This document shows positions 25,653-35,195 of a stretch of 64,000 nucleotides of DNA, piece after piece. This stretch comes from Nitrosospira multiformis. Its GTDB lineage: Bacteria; Pseudomonadota; Gammaproteobacteria; Burkholderiales; Nitrosomonadaceae. The number at the start of each line of letters is the position of its first letter. Within the stretch, counting starts at the first letter, position 1. Under the pieces are notes generated by a model. The model was not told the DNA's origin. It saw only the letters and a program-made list of their open reading frames with translations, and did not search any database. The position numbers were made by a program, and so were the translations under genes. The stretch covers positions 1 to 64,000 of the forward strand of contig NZ_QAOK01000008.1 of NCBI RefSeq assembly GCF_003050865.1. The letters run 5' to 3'.

Positions 25653-28067
25653 ATGACTCCTCGGGCGCCTTATCGTCTGGCCCGTCTTGCCTGCGCCCTT
25701 GTTATCCTGGCGTTGCTGTCCGTTGGCATTCTCTGGCTGGTATTGCGTGGAAGTCTGCCGCAATACGAAGGAACAGTGCAAACGGACGCCCTGTCTGCAC
25801 CTGTGGCTGTCGAACGCGATACCCTCGGTACCACCACGTTGCATGCGCAAAACAGGCATGACCTGGTTTGGGCACTGGGTTATGTTCACGCGCAGGAACG
25901 CTTCTTTGAAATGGACCTGCTGCGTCGGCAGCCTGCAGGCGAACTGGCTGAGTTGTTCGGATCACGCGTCCTGCCCGCCGATCGGGAAGCACGCAAGCAT
26001 CGGATGCGGGCACGCGCGTCCTCGATGCTGAAAGAGTTGCCGGTTGAACAGCGCGAACTGCTCGACGCGTATCGAGATGGGGTAAATGAAGGTCTTGATG
26101 CGCTGACGACAAACTCCTTCCCCTATCTTCTGCTGGGTTTGCAGCCTCTGGCATGGCGCAGCGAAGACAGCCTGCTGGTCATCGGGGCGATGTATTTCAC
26201 GTTGAAAGAGGCAAGTGACGTGCGTGAGCTTGCCTTCTCTACCCTGCGGGATGCGCTTCCCCCGGCTGCCTTCCGGTTTCTTAGCGCCAAGGGTGGCAAA
26301 TGGGATGCCCCGTTGCTGGGCCCTTCCCTTGCCTGGCCGGATATCCCGTCTGCAAACGAACTCGATCTCCGCAAGCTCGATCCCGGCCTTATGCCTCCCG
26401 TGGATACGCATAGCCCCGACGAATACATCGACGATGTGCTTGGAAGCAACAGCTTCGCCGTGACTGGCTCGCTGGCCGGGGGGGCGGCGCTGGTTGCCAA
26501 TGACATGCACCTGGAACTGCGCGTCCCCAATATCTGGTTTCGCACACGCTTCATCTATCCCCACCCGCAACGACCGGGGGAAACAAGCGACATCACAGGC
26601 GCCAGCCTGCCGGGTACACCGGCAATCACGGTCGGTTCCAACCGGCACATTGCATGGGGTTTTACAAACAGCTATGGCGACCTGATTGACTGGGTGCGGA
26701 TAACGCGCGATCCGGATGATCCCCTGCGCTACCGGACTGCGGATGGATGGAAACGCATCGAGGTGCATCGCGAAGTGCTGCGTGTACGCGGATCGGCAGA
26801 TGAAACACTGGAGGTCCAGGAAACAGAATGGGGACCCATTGCGGCAACCGATCATGACGGAATACCTCTCGCATTTGCCTGGACTGCGCACCAACCCGGT
26901 TCCATGGATATCAAGCTTACCGATCTGGAACAGGCGGAAAGCGTGGATCAGGCGATCGTCATAGTACGGAACGCCGGTATCCCCGCGCAGAACTTTATCG
27001 TCGGTGACCGGACAGGCAGAACCGCATGGACCATTGCCGGAAGGCTTCCAGCACGGGACAAGGGGTATGATCCGCGGCTCCCGGCAGACTGGGGCGCACC
27101 GGGTACCGGCTGGAACGGATGGCTGGATCCCGCGCTCTATCCAACCATCATCGATCCCACCGACCAGCGTCTTTGGACCGCGAACGCGCGCACCGTGGAC
27201 GGCCTGATGCTGGAGAGGCTCGGGGATGGCGGCTTTGATCTCGGCGCACGGGCAAAGCAGATCCGCGATACCCTTTATCAGCACGATCATTTCACGCCCG
27301 CCACCATGCTGGCCATTCAACTGGACGATCGGGCACTGTTCCTCGCACGATGGCGACAGCTTCTCGAACAGACCCTGGAAAGAACCGAAGCGGCACCCTG
27401 GCGCACCGAAATGCAACAAGCGCTCAAGGATTGGGATGAACGTGCATCCACAAAATCCGTGGCCTACCGAGTGGTGCGCGCCTTTCGCCAGGAAGTTGTA
27501 AGCGGCGTGCTTCGCGGCTTCGAAGCAGCCGTGCGGGAGAAATATCCGGAATTCGTGCTGCCACCGTTGAACCAGGAGGAACATGCGGTATGGAAATTAA
27601 TAGAAGAACGTCCCCTGCACCTTTTACTTCCTGTCCATTCTGACTGGGACGATCTCCTCGGCAAGTGCGCGCACCGGGTTGCAGAACGTTTCCGGCGCCA
27701 GCCTGGCGGTATCGCGGCGAGAACCTGGGGTGAACGCAACACAGCGAATATCCGGCACCCTTTCAGCCAGGCTTTACCATTATTTATCGGAAAGTGGCTG
27801 GATATGCCCAAGGATGAACTTGCCGGAGACAGCAAAATGCCACGCGTGCAGGGTCCGGCGTTCGGTGCGTCGAACCGTCTCGCCGTTGCCCCGGGCGATG
27901 AGGAGAATGGATATTTCGAGATGCCCGGCGGCCAGAGCGGACATCCCCTGTCACCTTATTATGGCAGCGGGCACGAAGGCTGGGTGACAGGCAGACGCAC
28001 TCCCTTCCTTCCCGGACCGCCCGAGCAGACATTGCATCTGCTACCCGCCCACAAAAATCCCTCCTGA
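25653..28067 (+). CDS. Penicillin acylase family (Ntn) amidohydrolase
   Basis: An 804-residue precursor of a secreted or periplasmic Ntn-hydrolase. An N-terminal hydrophobic segment (about 10-32) acts as signal or anchor. The alpha region contains the family motif WALGYVHAQERFFEMDLLRRQPAGELAE, and autoproteolysis should occur before Ser265 in GSNSF, leaving Ser265 as the catalytic N-terminus of the beta chain. Substrates of the family are acyl amides such as beta-lactam side chains or acyl-homoserine lactones, so quorum-signal cleavage is possible but not shown. The ATG at 25653 has no strong ribosome binding site. Length and domain order are normal. Confidence 0.87.
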   Translation: MTPRAPYRLARLACALVILALLSVGILWLVLRGSLPQYEGTVQTDALSAPVAVERDTLGTTTLHAQNRHDLVWALGYVHAQERFFEMDLLRRQPAGELAELFGSRVLPADREARKHRMRARASSMLKELPVEQRELLDAYRDGVNEGLDALTTNSFPYLLLGLQPLAWRSEDSLLVIGAMYFTLKEASDVRELAFSTLRDALPPAAFRFLSAKGGKWDAPLLGPSLAWPDIPSANELDLRKLDPGLMPPVDTHSPDEYIDDVLGSNSFAVTGSLAGGAALVANDMHLELRVPNIWFRTRFIYPHPQRPGETSDITGASLPGTPAITVGSNRHIAWGFTNSYGDLIDWVRITRDPDDPLRYRTADGWKRIEVHREVLRVRGSADETLEVQETEWGPIAATDHDGIPLAFAWTAHQPGSMDIKLTDLEQAESVDQAIVIVRNAGIPAQNFIVGDRTGRTAWTIAGRLPARDKGYDPRLPADWGAPGTGWNGWLDPALYPTIIDPTDQRLWTANARTVDGLMLERLGDGGFDLGARAKQIRDTLYQHDHFTPATMLAIQLDDRALFLARWRQLLEQTLERTEAAPWRTEMQQALKDWDERASTKSVAYRVVRAFRQEVVSGVLRGFEAAVREKYPEFVLPPLNQEEHAVWKLIEERPLHLLLPVHSDWDDLLGKCAHRVAERFRRQPGGIAARTWGERNTANIRHPFSQALPLFIGKWLDMPKDELAGDSKMPRVQGPAFGASNRLAVAPGDEENGYFEMPGGQSGHPLSPYYGSGHEGWVTGRRTPFLPGPPEQTLHLLPAHKNPS

Positions 28068-28111
28068 CCCCTCTGGCCTGGAATCGAATCCAGGATCGTC
28101 AGGCGTCAGGC

Positions 28112-28651
28112 TCATTGCTTGTGGGAAGCGTCCAGTTTCCTGTCGACACCGCCAGGGCGACTCAACCCCGGCTCTATGGCCTGAACGCCTTCCTCATATT
28201 GAGTATAAATGTAAATAGGCAGGTCCAGATCCCCGAGATGGCGCTCGATCAAGGGCTCCACCACCTTCCAATCCAGGCCACCGGCGCCGGTAGCAAGGCG
28301 CGGCAGCGCAATATGGGTAAACCTCTTGCTCTCCAGCAGACTGCGAAGTTCGCGCAACGACAGTTCTAAAACTTCCTTTCTGGCCGGGGGCGGCTTGCCC
28401 CCGGTGCCGGGCGGCGCTTCATTCGTCAGCAGGCTGATCACCCGCTTGCTCATTGCGCCCGACCAAACCCATACATCGCCGGCTTTGGGGTGCATGGCAT
28501 GGCAGAAGTGGTGGAAATCCTTGGCCAGGGCGGGCCACTGCTGGCGCAAACTCAAAGCCAGTCCTTGGCTGAAATGATCATGAGGGGCAACGGCATGAGC
28601 AATGACCTGAGCATGGCTCAACAGGATATCCCCCCTTACTTCGTGAATCAT
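28112..28651 (-). CDS. Macro-domain protein
   Basis: A 179-residue cytosolic protein with a macro domain, starting IHEVRGDILLSHAQVIAHAVAPHDHFSQGLALSLRQ and continuing to TGAGGLDWKVVEPLIERHL. Such domains bind ADP-ribose or related metabolites and may remove ADP-ribose from targets. The usual N in the N-A-(A/V) adenine-proximal motif is HAVA here, so it belongs to the group often adjacent to nucleotide-damage functions. ATG 28651 is fixed by GGAGGGAGG directly upstream. It faces the acylase gene tail to tail, 44 bases apart. The biological role is not evident. Confidence 0.78.
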   Translation of the reverse strand: MIHEVRGDILLSHAQVIAHAVAPHDHFSQGLALSLRQQWPALAKDFHHFCHAMHPKAGDVWVWSGAMSKRVISLLTNEAPPGTGGKPPPARKEVLELSLRELRSLLESKRFTHIALPRLATGAGGLDWKVVEPLIERHLGDLDLPIYIYTQYEEGVQAIEPGLSRPGGVDRKLDASHKQ

Positions 28652-28966
28652 GCGCCTCCCTCCGCGATGGATGACGATGAATAAGACAAAATAAGACAAC
28701 CCATGATTCAGTATAGCAAGTTGTCTCTTTTTAGCCTCCCCATGATTTCCGCCGGACTTCTAACGATTTCTACCTCTACCTGATTTCCATCCCCAACAGA
28801 TTTTGACCAAATCCGTTTTCGAGAATGGAAAACACGGCGATAAATTCAAATTCACCTTCAAATCTCAAGCCGGGTTGACAGCGAACTTTGCCTTTTCTAT
28901 ACATAAATTGGCCTTCGCATTATTTCCGCTATTGACTCCCACTCTAATCGATCCTGAGGATCTGAC
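28652..28966. other. Divergent intergenic region
   Basis: About 315 bases between the macro-domain gene and the sugar dehydrogenase gene. AT-rich around 28700-28870. No gene, repeat or recognisable regulatory motif was seen. Confidence 0.35.
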
Positions 28967-30226
28967 ATGATCAAACCCTTTTCTGCCCTGCTCACTTTGG
29001 CCTTCGCCACTAGCCTTGGAGCGCCAGCGGCTTTTGCACAACTGCAAACCCGAATCGTTGCAAGCGGCCTTGATCACCCTTTGTTCGCAACATCGCCCGC
29101 AGGAGACTCACGCCTGTTCATTGTCGAACAGGGCGGGTTGATCAAAATCCTCCAGAATGGGACTGTGCAGCCAACACCATTTCTTGATCTGTCAGGCGCA
29201 GTCAATACCGAGGGCGAACGCGGCCTGCTGGGCATGGCATTCGATCCAAACTTTGCCAGCAACCGTCGATTTTATGTCGATTACATAGACAAGACTTCGC
29301 TCAACACCGTAGTCGCCACGTACCAGGTAAGCGCGACGCAGCCAAACGTTGCCGACGTCGCAAGCCGGCAAACAGTGCTCACTGTGCAGCAACCTGAATT
29401 CAACAATCACAAGGCGGGCTGGCTGGGCTTCAGGCCGGGTGAATCAAGGAATCTTTACATAGCCACAGGAGACGGCGGCTTCCATGATGATCCCGGGAAT
29501 CGCGCACAAAACCTGTCCAGCAATCTCGGCAAAATTTTGCGGGTCGATGTTTCATCTGACCACCTGCCCAATGATCCCACGCAGTATGGTTATGCAATAC
29601 CGGATGGAAATGTCACCGGCGGTAATCCGGAAATATACGCGTATGGATTGCGCAATCCGTTTCGCGACAGCTTCGACCGGGAAAACGGCACTTTCTACAT
29701 CGGTGATGTCGGGCAGAACGCCCGCGAGGAGATCGATATAGGCGCTGCCGGAGCGAATTATGGATGGCGCAGATTCGAGGGCACGCTAGTGAATTTTCCC
29801 AACGATCCCCAGATTCCCAACCACACGCCACCTATCTTTGAATATAACCATACCGCAGACGGCGCCTCAGTCATTGGCGGCTATGTCTACCGCGGCTCAG
29901 AAATCCCCGGCCTGGCAGGCACCTATTTCTTTGCTGACTTCGTGAACGACAAAGTAATGTCCTTCCGCTTCACCGGCTCGGGCATTACAGACCTTACCGA
30001 TCGCACTGCCGAACTGTTGTCCCCAACCGGCATTTCGGGGAGTATCTCTTCATTCGGTGAGGACGCTTCCGGCAACCTTTATCTGGTAAGCCTCAATGGG
30101 CAGGTCGGGCAAATCGCTCTTATACCCGAACCTGCAAGCTACGCAATGATGCTGGGTGGGATGGGTTTGATTGGAGTGTGGGTCAGGCGAAGGGGAAAAG
30201 CTAGGGGACGATTCGCAGACGCCTAG
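28967..30226 (+). CDS. PQQ-type glucose/sorbosone dehydrogenase with PEP-CTERM tail
   Basis: A 419-residue exported six-bladed beta-propeller of the soluble aldose/sorbosone dehydrogenase family. Signal peptide at 1-25 (AAFA/Q). Propeller motifs include LIVEQGGLIKILQNG, EGERGLLGMAFDPNF, IATGDGG-H-DPGNRAQ and YGLRNPFRDSFD. The C-terminus is a PEP-CTERM sorting signal: PEPASYAMML, a hydrophobic helix, then RRRGKARGR. An exosortase should cleave it, implying surface or extracellular-matrix location. Whether it binds PQQ and which sugar it oxidises are unknown. ATG 28967 has GAGGAT upstream. Confidence 0.88.
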   Translation: MIKPFSALLTLAFATSLGAPAAFAQLQTRIVASGLDHPLFATSPAGDSRLFIVEQGGLIKILQNGTVQPTPFLDLSGAVNTEGERGLLGMAFDPNFASNRRFYVDYIDKTSLNTVVATYQVSATQPNVADVASRQTVLTVQQPEFNNHKAGWLGFRPGESRNLYIATGDGGFHDDPGNRAQNLSSNLGKILRVDVSSDHLPNDPTQYGYAIPDGNVTGGNPEIYAYGLRNPFRDSFDRENGTFYIGDVGQNAREEIDIGAAGANYGWRRFEGTLVNFPNDPQIPNHTPPIFEYNHTADGASVIGGYVYRGSEIPGLAGTYFFADFVNDKVMSFRFTGSGITDLTDRTAELLSPTGISGSISSFGEDASGNLYLVSLNGQVGQIALIPEPASYAMMLGGMGLIGVWVRRRGKARGRFADA

Positions 30227-30478
30227 CCGAGGAATTTTCAATGCAGCCGCAAAAGCGCTAAAACAAACTAAATTATGTCTTAACGCTGCTACCATTTGCA
30301 AACGAAGTGTGCAAGATCGCTCTTGCTAGAACCGGGGACAAGATCAAACCAAGGCGCAACTCCACGTTTAGTATTTTCCCGCCCCGAATAAAGGAAAGTC
30401 GAGTCACATTATCTTGCCCTTCTCCACTAGAGCAGGTAATGTTCAGCCCTTTCTATTGCCGTTCTGGGACTTCCATCC

Positions 30479-31534
30479 TTGACTGCCCCCTCCACCAGAC
30501 ACGAGCTGCTTCACGACATCCTCAAGCAGGTTTCCCGTTCGTTTTATCTCACGCTCAATGTGCTGCCGGTCGGAGTGCGTGACCAGATGGGCCTGGCGTA
30601 TCTGTTTGCGCGTGCTGCCGATACCATTGCTGATACTGATCTGATCGACCGGGCAGAGCGGCTCAAGTACCTTAACCAGTTCCGTGAGCAATTCACGACG
30701 GCCGGGGTTGATCGGGAAGCGGTTCAGGGGATTCAGGCCGCGCTGGTCCCCCATCAGAAAGATTCGGGAGAAAGCATTCTTCTGCAGCGGCTGGAGGATT
30801 GTTTCAGGCTGTACGAGGAGTGTTCGCCCGATGACCGGAAGCGCATTCAGTGGGTCATAAAGGTGCTGACTGAAGGGATGGAGATGGACTTGAACCGCTT
30901 TCCCGGCCAGTCAAGTGACCATCTAGCGGCGCTATCCACTCTGGACGACCTGGATCAGTACACCTACCATGTCGCAGGTTGTGTCGGGGATTTCTGGACC
31001 AGGATGATTTGTGCTCACCGGCCGACCATGGGGCGATGGGATGTGGAGGAGATGGCAGCCATCGGGGTAAGGTTCGGGAAAGGGCTGCAACTTACCAACA
31101 TTCTGAAGGATATCGGCCGGGACCTGCACAATGGTCGTTGTTATATTCCCGAATCGCTTCTCGATGAGGTGGGCCTGAAACCAGCAGACTTGTTGAATGA
31201 CAGCAGCCTTCCAAAATTCAAACCGGTTCTCGATCGGCTCATCAGGATGGCAATCGAGCACCTGGATCAAGGCTGGGTTTATACCATGGCGATTCCCGTC
31301 TCGGAGATTCGTCAACGGCTGGCCTGCATCTGGCCGATACTGCTGGCTGGCGAAACCCTGCGGCGTGTGGCAGCCGCACCCGATCTGCTCGATCCCGCTG
31401 TCAATGTCAAGGCGCCTCGAAGCGAGGTATACCTGATAATGACGTTGACAACCCTGACCTGCGCCAACGGCTTTGTTGCAACCAGTTACTGGAACCGAGT
31501 CCGGGAGCAGGTTGTCTCAGCCGTAGAGCAATAA
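30479..31534 (+). CDS. Squalene synthase-like (squalene/phytoene synthase family)
   Basis: A 351-residue enzyme joining two farnesyl diphosphates head to head. The two aspartate-rich Mg-diphosphate motifs are DTIAD (about residues 48-52) and DIGRD, and the segment GKGLQLTNILKDIGRDLHNGRCYIP is diagnostic. The length and C-terminal hydrophobic segment fit a farnesyl-diphosphate farnesyltransferase rather than the shorter HpnC/HpnD pair. Squalene is the precursor of hopanoids, which Nitrosospira-type bacteria make. The first codon is TTG at 30479 with no clear ribosome binding site. A transporter follows 126 bases downstream. Confidence 0.85.
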   Translation: MTAPSTRHELLHDILKQVSRSFYLTLNVLPVGVRDQMGLAYLFARAADTIADTDLIDRAERLKYLNQFREQFTTAGVDREAVQGIQAALVPHQKDSGESILLQRLEDCFRLYEECSPDDRKRIQWVIKVLTEGMEMDLNRFPGQSSDHLAALSTLDDLDQYTYHVAGCVGDFWTRMICAHRPTMGRWDVEEMAAIGVRFGKGLQLTNILKDIGRDLHNGRCYIPESLLDEVGLKPADLLNDSSLPKFKPVLDRLIRMAIEHLDQGWVYTMAIPVSEIRQRLACIWPILLAGETLRRVAAAPDLLDPAVNVKAPRSEVYLIMTLTTLTCANGFVATSYWNRVREQVVSAVEQ

Positions 31535-31660
31535 CTGCAGAGCCGGCTGGCATAATATGAAATATTAACTATCGCTGCCGCGCTTCATCCTTGAAGTCAA
31601 AAAAATCGAAAACGTTTTTGTGCCAGATACTCCCCACAATCTTTCTTTCCTTCCCCAGCA

Positions 31661-33343
31661 ATGAACCAGTCTCCTGAAAAAAGCGCGATGGCTGTAACCG
31701 CGCGACCAGCCATGGGTTTCTTTGCCACTGTCGGCGGCTGGCTGGACGAGAATATTTTCGCGCTGGGCCGCGAAATGCGTCTATCCTACCTGCCTCCGCT
31801 CATGGTTTACATGGCGGCGGGTATTTCCGGGCTGACGGCAATCGTCGGCACGTTTTACGTCAAGGAGCGGTTGGGGCTTTCAGCCGAATTTCTTGCGGCG
31901 CTCGGGTTCTGGATGATGCTGCCATGGGCGTTGAAGATGCCACTCGGGCACCTCGTCGACCTCGTGTGGCGGTGGAAGAGCCTGCTGGTATATCTGGGCG
32001 CCGGCTTGATCACGTTGAGCCTGCTCATCATGATCGGGTTGCTCGGATATCTGGAGGAGATGCGCGCCATCGCTACCGTGGAGGCGTGGTATGTTACCGC
32101 GGCATTGCTCGCGCCCATTGGTTACGTCCTTCAGGATGTGGTGGCGGATGCAATGACGGTTGAAGCCGTGCCGCGAATCGACAAGGACGGAAACCCGTTA
32201 ACGCTCGAAAGCCGCAAATCCATGCATGTCACGATGCAGACGCTGGGCCGGGTCGCGATCATCAGCGGGGGAATTCTGGTTTCGGTGGTGAACGTTTATG
32301 TCTTGCAAGGCGTGGGCGAGTTACCCGAAGCAGGCAAGGCTGCGGCGTACCTGTTCGTCTATGAGCTTGCCTTGATCATCCCGCTGGTTTCCGTTACCGG
32401 TGTCCTGTTCGCCTCATGGCTGCATCGGCGGGATATTGCGCGCCTTGTAGCGCAAGGTCATAGCCGGGTGGAATCGGAAGCGCTGCTTGGGGTTAACCCC
32501 GATCCTCCTCCGGTGAACTGGTGGATACTCGGCGGCGGCTTGGCTTTCACGGCAGTCTCCCTGAGCGTCGGCCTGAGCCAGATACCAGGGGGAGAGGAAA
32601 TCATCTTCCTGGTTTCCATGGTCATCGTATTATTCCTGATGTGGCGGCTGACGGGCGAACTGGAACCCGAGGCGCGCAATGTGCTGGTGGGCACGGCAAT
32701 CCTGATATTCGTGTTCCGTGCCATACCTGGGCCAGGGGCTGGTTCAACCTGGTGGATGATCGACCAGCTCGGCTTTGATCAGCAGTTTCTGGCGACATTA
32801 TCCCTGATCGGTGCAACCTTGACCCTGGCGGGAATGTTCATCTTTCGGCGATTCATGGCTGAACGCTCGATTGCCTACATTATCGGCTGGCTCACGATTG
32901 TCGGCACCTTCTTGTCCCTGCCTACGATCGGCATGTATTACGGCTTGCATGAATGGACGGCCTCTGTGACCAACGGCGTAGTGGATGCGCGCTTTATCGC
33001 GGTGATCGATACGGCGCTGGAATCACCCTTGGGGCAGATCGCAATGATCCCGATGCTGGCGTGGATTGCCAACTCCGCCCCGGAGACGCTCAAAGCTACC
33101 TTCTTTGCGGTGATGGCCTCGTTCACCAACCTTGCCCTGTCCGCATCGCAGCTTGGAACAAAATACATGAACCAGATTTTCATGGTAACGCGCGAAGTAA
33201 CGGACCCGGATACCGGGAAGATTACAGTTCCGGCGGATTACAGCGAACTGGGTCCGCTGCTGGTTTCAGTGACCGTAATTGGCCTCGTATTGCCGCTACT
33301 GGCTATCTTCCTGCTCAGGCATTCGCGCTTCCGCAATGCGTGA
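31661..33343 (+). CDS. BT1-family (folate/biopterin-type) MFS transporter
   Basis: A 560-residue inner-membrane protein with about 12 to 14 helices. The motif GYVLQDVVADAMTVEAVP matches the DVVADA signature of the BT1 (biopterin transporter) branch of the major facilitator superfamily. In bacteria and plants such proteins move folates, pterins or unknown solutes, so the substrate here is unassigned. It has a soluble loop at about 180-190 and another after the last quarter (VTREVTDPDTGKITVPADYSELG). It follows the squalene synthase gene in the same direction. Confidence 0.75.
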   Translation: MNQSPEKSAMAVTARPAMGFFATVGGWLDENIFALGREMRLSYLPPLMVYMAAGISGLTAIVGTFYVKERLGLSAEFLAALGFWMMLPWALKMPLGHLVDLVWRWKSLLVYLGAGLITLSLLIMIGLLGYLEEMRAIATVEAWYVTAALLAPIGYVLQDVVADAMTVEAVPRIDKDGNPLTLESRKSMHVTMQTLGRVAIISGGILVSVVNVYVLQGVGELPEAGKAAAYLFVYELALIIPLVSVTGVLFASWLHRRDIARLVAQGHSRVESEALLGVNPDPPPVNWWILGGGLAFTAVSLSVGLSQIPGGEEIIFLVSMVIVLFLMWRLTGELEPEARNVLVGTAILIFVFRAIPGPGAGSTWWMIDQLGFDQQFLATLSLIGATLTLAGMFIFRRFMAERSIAYIIGWLTIVGTFLSLPTIGMYYGLHEWTASVTNGVVDARFIAVIDTALESPLGQIAMIPMLAWIANSAPETLKATFFAVMASFTNLALSASQLGTKYMNQIFMVTREVTDPDTGKITVPADYSELGPLLVSVTVIGLVLPLLAIFLLRHSRFRNA

Positions 33344-33544
33344 GGTGCTGGAGTGAAAAGGCTGTGGATGCCATAAAGGAGAAGGAGAGACAAAGGAGAG
33401 GCAATGGTACTCTCCAGGTAAACCTGCTCTGCCCGGCCAGCATTTAGGTCGTCGGGCAAAGCCCACCCGACTGGTTATCCAGCAGCCATTTTTCAAAGCG
33501 TGTTTGCTTTCCTCGGAAGCATTATCTATGGAGTGGAGAAAAAA

Positions 33545-33844
33545 ATGAGTCCTATGCGACAAGAAGGCCGGGTAAACTGGCTTGCCCTTATGCTGATCGT
33601 CTTTGCCGCATCAATGGCTTACTGGCTCTGGCGCGCCCATGTCCAAGTTTCTTACGAAATCGACCTCGCCTGCCGCCTTCCGGATGCCAGCGCCTGCTCC
33701 ACGGCCAAGGCGCGCTATATGAATAGCTTCTATGCAGCCTGGTTTTCGCAGATGTTCCCGTGGATTCTCCCGTTTGTTCCGGCCTTTATTTATGTTTTCT
33801 TTTTCCGCTGGCTGCGCAGGAACAAACAGGTCTCTGGCGATTAA
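33545..33844 (+). CDS. Hypothetical two-helix membrane protein
   Basis: A 99-residue protein with transmembrane helices at about 12-30 and 68-88 and a periplasmic-type loop between them with two cysteines (DLACRLPDASACSTAKARYM), which could form a disulphide. The C-terminus RWLRRNKQ is positively charged, hence probably cytoplasmic. ATG 33545 is preceded by TGGAGTGGAG. Not recognised. It ends about 100 bases before the convergent ABC permease gene. Confidence 0.6.
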   Translation: MSPMRQEGRVNWLALMLIVFAASMAYWLWRAHVQVSYEIDLACRLPDASACSTAKARYMNSFYAAWFSQMFPWILPFVPAFIYVFFFRWLRRNKQVSGD

Positions 33845-33940
33845 AAGCTCCTTATTTTTTATTCCGCTGTTCTTTCGCGATGCAAGGTGAAGGAACAGGG
33901 AAGCGGGAGGCAACGAAGGATTCAGGACGAACGGGAAAAC

Positions 33941-35140
33941 CTATTCCGCCCGAAGCGCTTCAATCGGATTCAACCGTGCCGCTCGCATGGCGGGAATAAC
34001 GCCGGCGGCGAGGCCGATCAGCACAGAAATTCCGAGTGCGCTAGCAGTGTAATTCCATGGAATCTGCACGGGCAGGCCGATTGACAGGGATTTCAGCAGC
34101 CATGCTATTCCCACGCCTGTAGCCAGGCCACCCAAACCGCCCAATGTGGCAAGCACCGTGGATTCCGTCAGAAACAGAATGCGGACGCGGGCACGGGTCG
34201 CCCCCAGGGCGGTGAGCAAGCCGATTTCGGCAACACGTTCAGTCACGGCAATATGCATGAGCGTGACCATGCCGACAGCACCCACCAGCAGGGAAATACT
34301 GCCCAGCGCGGCAACCGCGAAAATCAATACGTCCAGAACGGTATTCAACGTATTCAGCATTTGCTGTTGGGGCGTGATGGTGAAATCTTCCCGCCCATGC
34401 CTTGAAACGAGAATGCGGCGTATATCGTCCACCACGGCTTCCAGGGGCGCGCTTGGCCGATAGGCAATGTTGATTTCCATTACACCTTCGCGATTGAAAA
34501 TTTCCAGCGCACGGGTAGTGGGAAGGAAGACCGTATCGTCCAGATCGAATCCCAGCACCTGCCCCTTCGATTCCATGACGCCTATCACACGGAAGCGCGA
34601 CAGGCCGACTTGCAGCGTAGCCCCCAGAGGATTCGCACTGCCGAACAATTCCGTGCGTACTTTGGAACCCAGCACCGCATAGGCACGAGGATTGCGAGGA
34701 TCATCCTCCGGCAGAAACCGCCCGCTTGCGACATTCATGTTGAATGTATGCGCGAAATCCGGGCTTTCACCATAGACCGTGACCCGCCGGCTCCGTCCGC
34801 TCGCCCGTATTTCCGCATTGCCCATCACGCCTGCGTTGACGTGCTGAACATAGCGGGAATCCCTCAACGCCAGCGCATCCTCGATCGTGAGGAGCCGCGC
34901 ACTTCCGATCGCGCCCAGCGATCTGCCGTGAGTCCTGATTTTTCCCGGTGTGACCGTAATGATATTGGTGCCGAACTGGGTGAACTCCGAAATCACGAAC
35001 TGGTGAATTCCTTCCCCAATGGAAGTCAGGAGGATAACCGCGGCAATCCCGATGCCGATTCCGGTTGCGGACAACAAGGTGCGCAGGCGATGTGCGGTGA
35101 GCGAGCGCAGGGCGAAACGCAGCGTATCGATAACACTCAT
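33941..35140 (-). CDS. MacB/FtsX-type ABC permease (second of pair)
   Basis: A 399-residue permease with one N-terminal helix (about 18-40), a large periplasmic domain (about 50-270) and three C-terminal helices, the MacB/LolC/FtsX layout without a fused ATPase. The start RFALRSLTAHRLRTLLSATGIGIGIAAV and the end PAMRAARLNPIEALR are typical. ATG 35140 has AAAGGGG upstream. It is the last gene of a leftward exporter cluster: adaptor, ATPase, nuclease, two permeases. These systems act as mechanotransmission machines exporting peptides, lipids or siderophores; the cargo is unknown. Confidence 0.85.
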   Translation of the reverse strand: MSVIDTLRFALRSLTAHRLRTLLSATGIGIGIAAVILLTSIGEGIHQFVISEFTQFGTNIITVTPGKIRTHGRSLGAIGSARLLTIEDALALRDSRYVQHVNAGVMGNAEIRASGRSRRVTVYGESPDFAHTFNMNVASGRFLPEDDPRNPRAYAVLGSKVRTELFGSANPLGATLQVGLSRFRVIGVMESKGQVLGFDLDDTVFLPTTRALEIFNREGVMEINIAYRPSAPLEAVVDDIRRILVSRHGREDFTITPQQQMLNTLNTVLDVLIFAVAALGSISLLVGAVGMVTLMHIAVTERVAEIGLLTALGATRARVRILFLTESTVLATLGGLGGLATGVGIAWLLKSLSIGLPVQIPWNYTASALGISVLIGLAAGVIPAMRAARLNPIEALRAE

Positions 35141-35195
35141 GCCGCCCCTTTCATACCCCTTTTATACCCATTCTCTGTTTGCCCCCCATTTCCGC

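Noticed and set aside
25962-27584. 540-codon antisense frame
   Set aside because: It lies opposite the penicillin acylase gene, has no known motif and no ribosome binding site.
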